The position numbers were made by a program, and so were the translations under genes. From NCBI GenBank assembly GCA_002732845.1, contig NVSZ01000003.1, positions 37,865-50,415 of the forward strand: a stretch of DNA of 12,551 nucleotides, given 5' to 3'. This stretch comes from Rhodospirillaceae bacterium (GTDB taxonomy: Bacteria; Pseudomonadota; Alphaproteobacteria; Rhodospirillales; Magnetovibrionaceae). Shown piece after piece: positions 7,542 through 12,551 of this stretch. The stretch's first letter is position 1, and each line of letters begins with the position of its first letter. A model generated the notes under the pieces. It saw only the letters and a list, made by a program, of their open reading frames with translations. It was not told the origin of the DNA and did no database searches.

Positions 7542-7553
7542 TTAGCATGGTAA
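7525..7553 (-). promoter_or_regulatory. Predicted promoter of the marR-adaptor-pump operon
   Basis: Read on the minus strand, TTACCA (plus-strand 7548-7553) and CATTAT (7525-7530) are separated by 17 bases and match the -35 and -10 consensus at 4 of 6 positions each. This would place the transcript start near 7518 and leave a very short leader before the ATG at 7503. The ribosome-binding site in that leader is weak (AGG at 7514-7516). Confidence 0.4.
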
Positions 7554-7571
7554 TTGTTAGCTATGCAATCA

Positions 7572-7910
7572 TTATTCCAGAAGAGGACTTTGCCCATCTG
7601 GTTGATAGGTTCCCGCTAAGTCTTCGATTTCCAAAACCCAAAGGTCCGAATCCATGTCGGATTCGCGTGAAATATAGGCATCACAAGCCTGTTCATCGTC
7701 TCCGGCCACCACCATCCACGCCCGCCCACCATTATCGGTATAGCGTTTCGCCAGCAACTGACACCCACTTCTTAAGCGATTGATTTTAATCAGAATTTGC
7801 CCTGCATCTTCGTCACCACGCTTGACCACCACGCAGGGCAGAAAGGCCTGATCGCACAGGCGCAGTTGCGCTTTTACCCAAAATCCTGATTTTAGTCGTG
7901 GCTCGCTCAT
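7572..7910 (-). CDS. DUF1491 family protein
   Basis: Small cytoplasmic protein of unknown function, 112 residues from the ATG at 7910. An adjoining TTG at 7913 could serve as start instead and add one residue. AAGGA lies nine bases before the ATG. The opening EPRLKSGFWVKAQLRLC, the middle VVKRGDEDAGQILIKINRL (28-46), the GGRAW strand (61-65) and the WVLEIED end (91-97) match the DUF1491 pattern as I know it from alphaproteobacterial genomes. No signal peptide, membrane segment or catalytic motif is visible. It is divergent from the HIT gene (61 bases apart) and lies 68 bases before marR on the same strand, so some readthrough into marR is possible. The family name is recognised by pattern only. 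Confidence 0.82.
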   Translation of the reverse strand: MSEPRLKSGFWVKAQLRLCDQAFLPCVVVKRGDEDAGQILIKINRLRSGCQLLAKRYTDNGGRAWMVVAGDDEQACDAYISRESDMDSDLWVLEIEDLAGTYQPDGQSPLLE

Positions 7911-7971
7911 CAATGCTTTTCCTTATCAAAAACTGCGTCCATACTGCCCTTAATCTGAGCTGGAGAAAAGT

Positions 7972-8388
7972 ATGTTTGAATTACACCCGACCCTTGCCAA
8001 CGACACCGTCGAAATCACCCAACTGAATGTTTGTCGGGTGCTTTTGATCCGCGACAAGACCTATCCGTGGATCGTCTTGGTCCCCGAGCGCGAGGGCCTT
8101 CGCGATTTAGACGACTTAAATGAGCCCGATCGCATTCAAGTGATGGCTGAGATTGATCAGGCCTCTAAAGCCTTAAAAGCCTTGTTTACCCCCTATAAAA
8201 TAAATGTGGCGGCATTGGGCAATGTGGTTGAACAACTGCACATTCACGTTATTGCCCGCTTTCAAAACGACGCAGCTTGGCCCGGCCCAATTTGGGGAGT
8301 GGCTCCTTTAAAAGATTACGCAGATACTGATCGCGACCAGCTGGTCAGTCGCCTCAAAGCAGAACTAAACAAGATTGCTGTTTTATAG
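7972..8388 (+). CDS. HIT-family protein (nucleotide hydrolase/transferase fold)
   Basis: Histidine-triad superfamily protein of 138 residues, expected to act on phosphate bonds of nucleotides in the cytoplasm. The signature is EQLHIHVIARF (87-97). The usual H-x-H-x-H is here Gln88-x-His90-x-His92, so the middle His is kept in the position that normally forms the covalent nucleotidyl intermediate, assuming this alignment, while the first triad His is replaced by Gln. The strand YPWIVLVPER (31-40) and the helix at about 50-71 are as in HIT proteins. The stretch DAAWPGPIWG (100-109) after the triad is, as I recall, characteristic of an alphaproteobacterial HIT branch, so the Gln is probably ancestral to that branch and not a defect. 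GGAG at 7962-7965 sits six bases before the ATG. Confidence 0.9.
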   Translation: MFELHPTLANDTVEITQLNVCRVLLIRDKTYPWIVLVPEREGLRDLDDLNEPDRIQVMAEIDQASKALKALFTPYKINVAALGNVVEQLHIHVIARFQNDAAWPGPIWGVAPLKDYADTDRDQLVSRLKAELNKIAVL

Positions 8389-8420
8389 AGGAAGCAAATA
8401 GAGTACGGTGCCGCCAAGCT

Positions 8421-8449
8421 TATTTTTTCAAAAATAGATGGTTTTTTTC
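8421..8449 (+). promoter_or_regulatory. A/T-rich leader with a short inverted repeat before the epimerase gene
   Basis: TATTTT (8421-8426) and AAAATA (8431-8436) form a six-pair all-A/T hairpin, followed by a run of seven T at 8442-8448. This is the most A/T-rich patch nearby. It might be a weak terminator after the HIT gene or part of the epimerase start region. Neither of the two possible epimerase start codons has a clear Shine-Dalgarno sequence here. Confidence 0.22.
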
Positions 8450-9451
8450 ATGAAAGTTCTTGTTACAGGTAGTGCTGGTTTTATTGGCAATCGCGTTTCT
8501 GAACGGCTCCTTGAACGCGGAGACGAAGTCATTGGGCTGGATATTATGTCCCCCTATTATGATGTGAAGCTGAAAGAAGCCCGGCTTGCTAAAATCATCG
8601 ATCATGAGAATTTTACCGAGGCCCGCATCGATTTGGCGGACCGCGAAGCCGTAGCCAAATTGTTCGAAGACCACAAACCAGATGGCGTGATTAATCTCGC
8701 GGCCCAAGCCGGGGTTCGTCATTCTTTGGAAGCGCCCATCGATTATGTGGACAGCAACCTGTATGGATTTGTGAATATTTTGGAAGGATGCCGCAACACC
8801 AACGTCAAACATTTGGTGTATGCCTCATCCAGTTCTGTGTACGGCACCAACGACAAAATGCCGTTTTCCACCCACGACAAAGTGGATCACCCGATCAGCC
8901 TGTACGCCGCCACCAAGCGCGCGAACGAGTTGATGGCGCACACGTATTCGCACCTGTTTCAGTTCCCCAGCACGGGGTTGCGTTTTTTCACCGTTTATGG
9001 CCCCTGGGGTCGCCCGGACATGGCGTTGTTCCTGTTCACCAAGGCGATCATGGAGGGCAAGACCATTGATGTCTTTAACAATGGCGAAATGTCACGATCC
9101 TTTACCTATATCGATGACATTGTTGAAGGTGTGATCCGCACCTTGGACGCTCCACCCAGCCTGCAAGTCGGTGGCGAAAAAGACCCCGCCAGCAGCCATA
9201 CCGCGCCGTTCCGTATCTTTAACATTGGATCAGATACCGCCGTCGGCCTGATGCGTTACATCGAAGTTTTGGAAGAAAATTTAGGGCGTAAAGCCAAAAA
9301 GAACATGTTGCCCATGCAGCCCGGCGACGTCGCCTCGACATGGGCGGACGTAAATGATTTGCGCGATGCCGTTGGCTATCAACCCACCACAACCGTGGAA
9401 GATGGCGTCAAAAAATTCGTAGAATGGTACAAAGACTATTACGGAGACTAA
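8450..9451 (+). CDS. UDP-glucuronate 4-epimerase-like NAD-dependent sugar-nucleotide epimerase
   Basis: Extended short-chain dehydrogenase, most likely interconverting UDP-glucuronate and UDP-galacturonate for surface glycan. The ATG at 8450 gives 333 residues beginning MKVLVTGSAGFIG, the normal start of the family; an ATG at 8438 would add MVFF, and neither has a good ribosome-binding site. Landmarks are the NAD-binding Gly7-x2-Gly10-x2-Gly13, Asp31 after the second strand, the YASSSSVYG strand (124-132), the catalytic Tyr152-x3-Lys156, and the GPWGRPDMALFLFT stretch (184-197). The MQPGDVASTWAD segment (289-300) and the WYKDYYG end are also typical. These are all strong matches to the CapI/LpsL-type UDP-glucuronate epimerases. 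GalE-type activity on UDP-glucose is less likely. The glycosyltransferase gene follows after 12 bases. Confidence 0.9.
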   Translation: MKVLVTGSAGFIGNRVSERLLERGDEVIGLDIMSPYYDVKLKEARLAKIIDHENFTEARIDLADREAVAKLFEDHKPDGVINLAAQAGVRHSLEAPIDYVDSNLYGFVNILEGCRNTNVKHLVYASSSSVYGTNDKMPFSTHDKVDHPISLYAATKRANELMAHTYSHLFQFPSTGLRFFTVYGPWGRPDMALFLFTKAIMEGKTIDVFNNGEMSRSFTYIDDIVEGVIRTLDAPPSLQVGGEKDPASSHTAPFRIFNIGSDTAVGLMRYIEVLEENLGRKAKKNMLPMQPGDVASTWADVNDLRDAVGYQPTTTVEDGVKKFVEWYKDYYGD

Positions 9452-9463
9452 AGTTTAAGACCC

Positions 9464-10591
9464 ATGCCCAAAATGCTGTTCACCGTCACCGAAGACTGGG
9501 CGTTTTGTTCGCACCGCCTTCCCACCGCTTTTGCAGCGCGGGATGCGGGCTATGATGTTGTGGTCGCGACACGCATGGGCAAACACCAAAAACAAATCGA
9601 GGCTTTAGGGTTTCGCACCGTGCCGTGGGCCATCAAACGCGAAAGCCTCAACCCGTTTTCGGAATTGTCTGCACTGATGGACCTGATCCGTATTTACAAA
9701 CAAGAACAACCTGACGTGTCTTATCATGTGGCGGTCAAATCCATCATGTATGGATCAATTGCCGCACGCCGCGCCAAAGTCGCAAAGACCCTGAATTTGT
9801 TTTCCGGCATGGGTGTGGTCTTTATTTCAAACGCCTTTAAGTTCCGCGTTATCCGCACCATCATCACGCCTATTTTACGGTGGGCCTTGGCACCGAAAGC
9901 CGCCCGCCTTCAGGTGCAAAACGATGATGATAAAGCATTGTTAAATGGGATGGGTATTTCAACTGCGGACCGGACCGACCTTATCCCCGGATCGGGTTTG
10001 GACATGGAAAACTTTCCGTTCACGCCGGAACCTGAAAACACTCGTCCCAAAGCCTTGGTCGTATCAAGGATGTTGTGGGACAAGGGTATTGGCGAATTAA
10101 TGGATGCCGCCCGTTTGTTAAAATCCAGAGGCGTGAATATCGACATCGAACTGGTCGGCGCGCCTGACCCAGCCAACCCGGCGTCAATTTGTCAGGCTCA
10201 ATTAACAGCCTGGCAAGACGAAGGCTTGATGACGTGGTTGGGGCGTCGTTCAGACATTGCTGATCTGATCAAAAACAGCCACATAGCGGTGTTGCCTTCG
10301 TACAGAGAAGGCATGCCACGCAGTCTGTTGGAAGCCGCCTCAATCGGTCGCCCGCTGGTCGCCTTTGATACACCGGGCTGTCGCGATTTGGTCCGCGATG
10401 AAAAAAACGGACTGTTGATCGGCTTTAAGGAAACAAACGCATTGGCCAGAGCTTTAGAACGCCTCGCCACCAACCCGAAACTTCGCCAACGCCTTGGCGA
10501 ACAAGCCCACAAAGATATCGAAACCACATATTCCGCCAAAGCAATCCAAGCCCAACTTCAAAGAATATTTGAGACCCTACAACAGGAGTGA
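9464..10591 (+). CDS. Family 4 (GT-B) glycosyltransferase
   Basis: Retaining GT-B glycosyltransferase of 375 residues, presumably adding a sugar to a lipid-linked surface polysaccharide at the cytoplasmic face of the inner membrane. The N-terminal half carries the acceptor-side Rossmann fold with LPTAFAARDAGYDVVVAT (19-36). The C-terminal half carries the donor site: the PGSGLD loop (175-180), ALVVSRMLWDKGIGELMDA (197-215), and the E-x7-E motif EGMPRSLLE (282-290) with Glu282 and Glu290. The GRPLVAFDTPGCRDLV strand (295-310) follows. The 'FTVTEDWAFCSHRLP' opening is shared with the WbuB/PglA-like branch of GT4 that often uses N-acetylhexosamine donors, but donor and acceptor cannot be fixed from sequence. 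It sits between the epimerase and the hydrolase/OsmC gene, three bases before the latter. Confidence 0.9.
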   Translation: MPKMLFTVTEDWAFCSHRLPTAFAARDAGYDVVVATRMGKHQKQIEALGFRTVPWAIKRESLNPFSELSALMDLIRIYKQEQPDVSYHVAVKSIMYGSIAARRAKVAKTLNLFSGMGVVFISNAFKFRVIRTIITPILRWALAPKAARLQVQNDDDKALLNGMGISTADRTDLIPGSGLDMENFPFTPEPENTRPKALVVSRMLWDKGIGELMDAARLLKSRGVNIDIELVGAPDPANPASICQAQLTAWQDEGLMTWLGRRSDIADLIKNSHIAVLPSYREGMPRSLLEAASIGRPLVAFDTPGCRDLVRDEKNGLLIGFKETNALARALERLATNPKLRQRLGEQAHKDIETTYSAKAIQAQLQRIFETLQQE

Positions 10592-10594
10592 TTT

Positions 10595-11785
10595 ATGGCC
10601 GCACACAGCAGTGAAAAGATGACCTTTCCCGGTGCTCATGGGCATGATTTGGCGGCGCGGCTGGATCTTCCGATTGGCCCGCCCAAAGCTTATGCTTTGT
10701 TCGCCCACTGTTTCACCTGTTCCAAGGATATATTTGCTGCATCACGTATTGCCGATGGCTTGACACAAAATGGCATTGCCGTATTGCGTTTTGATTTTAC
10801 CGGATTGGGTGCCAGCGAGGGTGATTTTGCCAATACCAATTTTTCATCTAATGTGGACGACTTGGTAGCCGCCGCCGATTTTTTACGCGCCAATCACCAA
10901 GCTCCACAAATTATCATCGGCCACAGTTTGGGCGGAGCCGCTGTTTTGGTCGCCGCCAAACATATTCAAGAATTAAAAGCCGTGGTCACCGTGAATGCCC
11001 CTGCTGACCCGGCGCACGTGATTGAAAATTTCCAATGTTCCCTTGATGACATCAAAGCCAATGGACAAGCCGATGTGCAATTGGCCGGGCGCACCTTTAC
11101 CATTCAAAAACAATTTTTGGAAGATATGGAAGAGCAAAAACTATCTGCCGACATTGCCAACCTAAACAAGGCCCTGTTGGTGTTTCATGCCCCCGGCGAC
11201 GAAACCGTCAGCGTCGACAACGCCGCGCATATTTTTGGCGCTGCCAAGCATCCCAAAAGTTTTGTCAGTCTCGACAATGCCGACCACTTGCTTCATCACC
11301 ACGAAGACGCGGCCTATGTTGCCGATGTGATTTCGGCGTGGGCGACACGCTATATTTCAGTTCCCAGCGCCTCCGTCGCTAAGGGTGAAAAAGGTGCCGT
11401 TGTTGTTCAGGAATCTCACGCGGGTATGTACACCCAATCTGTGGTCATGAATAACCTGCACATTTTAACCGCCGATGAGCCGCTGGGCGTTGGCGGAAAT
11501 GACAGCGGCGGAGCCCCTTATGATTATCTTTTGGCGGCCTTGGGGGCGTGCACATCCATGACCTTGCGCATGTATGCCAATCGCAAAAAACTGCCCTTGG
11601 ACAATGTCCACGTTAGCCTTAAGCACGAAAAAGGCGAAGGGCGTGTTGATTTTATAGAAAGAGATATAACATTAAAGGGAGCGCTTTCAGACGAGCAGCG
11701 CACGCGCCTTATGGAAATCGCGGACAAATGCCCGGTCCACAGAACCTTGCACGGCGAAGTTCAGGTCACCACCAGAGAACGGTAA
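10595..11785 (+). CDS. Alpha/beta-hydrolase and OsmC-like fusion protein
   Basis: Two-domain cytoplasmic protein of 396 residues. The first domain (about 9-255) is an alpha/beta hydrolase with nucleophile elbow GHSLGG (109-114, Ser111), acid Asp202 in HAPGDETV, and His231 in LDNADHLLHHH. The second domain (about 265-396) is OsmC/Ohr-like, with Cys319 in LGACTSMTLRMYA and Cys379 in DKCPVHRTL at the places of the peroxidatic and resolving cysteines that reduce organic hydroperoxides. This fusion is a known protein architecture in bacteria, so the reading frame is not a sequencing artefact. The substrate of the hydrolase half is unknown. AGGAG lies in the end of the glycosyltransferase gene with good spacing to the ATG. 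The next gene begins one base after the stop. Confidence 0.93.
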   Translation: MAAHSSEKMTFPGAHGHDLAARLDLPIGPPKAYALFAHCFTCSKDIFAASRIADGLTQNGIAVLRFDFTGLGASEGDFANTNFSSNVDDLVAAADFLRANHQAPQIIIGHSLGGAAVLVAAKHIQELKAVVTVNAPADPAHVIENFQCSLDDIKANGQADVQLAGRTFTIQKQFLEDMEEQKLSADIANLNKALLVFHAPGDETVSVDNAAHIFGAAKHPKSFVSLDNADHLLHHHEDAAYVADVISAWATRYISVPSASVAKGEKGAVVVQESHAGMYTQSVVMNNLHILTADEPLGVGGNDSGGAPYDYLLAALGACTSMTLRMYANRKKLPLDNVHVSLKHEKGEGRVDFIERDITLKGALSDEQRTRLMEIADKCPVHRTLHGEVQVTTRER

Positions 11786-11786
11786 A

Positions 11787-12551
11787 ATGAAATTAACTTT
11801 TTCCATCGCGACTGCCCTGTGCCTGTGGTCCCTGACTAGCGTAGCCACTGAAGTTTCACCACCCTTGTCAACAATCATCAATTTTCCGGCCGATGAGCAA
11901 AGGGCTTTGATTGCCAAAAATCTTGCGCGAAAGTTGTATCTGGAAAAATCGACCATCAAACAGGTCGGGGGCAATACATTTAACGGATGCGATACCGCCA
12001 ACATCGATAAACACAGACAAATCCAAGACAAGCAGATTCCCATCACCCAATACAAGGGCATTCCCATCATCGGAAGCCCCTATTATTCCGTTTGGGTTAA
12101 GGTCAAAGAAAACAACAACAAAATGTATTTGGATCGTTTTATCAGTGCCTTAAAGGTCATTGAAAAAGACACTCCCGAACTTTTTTCACAGCTCACCCAA
12201 TTGATGACCGAAAAAGGCGGCTATTTTATTGTTGGAAATTTCTGTCCAAAAAATGGTGGGTTGACGCTCGGCGCGTTTGCCCCCCTGCCCCGCCGCAAAC
12301 AATTTGTGGTGATGGTTTCGTCGACCCTCTTGTTGATGGAAGACCTGTTTAACCCGTACGACATTGCCGCAACAGTGGTTCATGAAGCCATTGGGCATGG
12401 CATCGCGTATTACAAAAATGGCTCATTGTCGGAATTTCCGGCGTTTGCCGCCCAAGCCGATTTTGCAGCCGCCGTGGGTGATGCTCAGTTTAAAGACGTC
12501 AACAACAGAAGCTCAAATATCCGGCATAAGATGAAATTGAGCCTTTCAAAT
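11787..12551 (+). CDS. Secreted protein of unknown family with an HExxxH motif (partial, 5' end)
   Basis: I do not recognise this family. The reading frame starts at ATG 11787, one base after the preceding stop (TAAAATG), and stays open for 255 codons to the window edge, so the C-terminus is missing. Residues 1-20 look like a signal peptide (Lys2, hydrophobic core, S-V-A before a likely cut after Ala20). The mature part has cysteines at 68 (FNGCD) and 153 (NFCPKNG) that could form a disulfide in the periplasm. The sequence VVHEAIGHGIAYY (197-209) contains His199-Glu200-x3-His204. Glu216 in SLSEFPAFAAQADF follows 12 residues later, as in zinc peptidases where a later Glu is the third ligand. 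The spacing is HExxxH rather than the common HExxH; TldD-type proteases use HExxxH, but nothing else here resembles TldD. Metalloprotease activity is inference. No strong ribosome-binding site is seen, so translation may depend on the gene before it. Confidence 0.72.
   Translation, partial: MKLTFSIATALCLWSLTSVATEVSPPLSTIINFPADEQRALIAKNLARKLYLEKSTIKQVGGNTFNGCDTANIDKHRQIQDKQIPITQYKGIPIIGSPYYSVWVKVKENNNKMYLDRFISALKVIEKDTPELFSQLTQLMTEKGGYFIVGNFCPKNGGLTLGAFAPLPRRKQFVVMVSSTLLLMEDLFNPYDIAATVVHEAIGHGIAYYKNGSLSEFPAFAAQADFAAAVGDAQFKDVNNRSSNIRHKMKLSLSN

Noticed and set aside
7647..7665. Perfect inverted repeat CGAATCC / GGATTCG with a five-base centre
   Set aside because: It lies within the DUF1491 coding region, where it encodes an E-S-D-M-D-S-D stretch; repeated Ser and Asp codons explain it, there is no T-run, and it is far from any gene start.
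7914..7971. Promoter pair in the divergent gap between DUF1491 and the HIT gene
   Set aside because: Both genes need promoters near here, but no -35/-10 pair with acceptable spacing could be found by eye, so none is called.
10595..11785. Hydrolase/OsmC fusion as a possible sequencing or assembly fusion of two genes
   Set aside because: The frame is continuous, both domains keep their key residues, and this fusion is a known architecture in other bacteria.
1..12551. Mobile element, defence system, CRISPR array or biosynthetic cluster
   Set aside because: No transposase, integrase, terminal repeats, spaced repeats, nuclease/helicase defence genes or large synthase genes were seen; base and codon use look even across the window.

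Overview
The window suggests an alphaproteobacterial chromosome, probably Rhodospirillales-like, with moderate GC. This is inferred from the psd-pssA phospholipid pair, a DUF1491 gene (a family I know mainly from Alphaproteobacteria), and a HIT protein of the alphaproteobacterial QxHxH type. No tRNA, rRNA, CRISPR array, insertion sequence, phage gene or attachment site was seen. Coding density is very high, and the longest non-coding stretch is about 115 bases.

Layout. Bases 1-129 are the 3' tail of a plus-strand gene whose end resembles the C-terminus of a c-type cytochrome. A plus-strand group follows: a membrane-anchored LysM protein (244-1194), phosphatidylserine decarboxylase psd (1262-1945) and phosphatidylserine synthase pssA (1964-2797). 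PssA and Psd catalyse consecutive steps to phosphatidylethanolamine. A minus-strand operon meets pssA head-on: marR-type regulator (6997-7503), RND adaptor (5897-7000) and RND pump (2794-5892). The two convergent stop codons overlap inside one TTAA, with a bulged inverted repeat around them. A 27-bp near-palindrome sits on the predicted marR promoter and is the likely MarR operator. A DUF1491 gene lies behind marR on the same strand (7572-7910).

From 7972 to the right edge everything is on the plus strand: a HIT hydrolase, then a closely spaced row of a UDP-glucuronate 4-epimerase-like enzyme, a GT4 glycosyltransferase, an alpha/beta-hydrolase/OsmC fusion, and a secreted protein of unknown family with an HExxxH motif, cut by the window end.

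Most of the window is envelope housekeeping (phospholipid synthesis, envelope glycan, efflux) and looks ordinary. I found no convincing new multi-gene system. The points most worth a second look are the HExxxH secreted protein, the altered proton-relay residues in the RND pump, the MarR operator candidate, and the hairpin spanning two overlapping stop codons.
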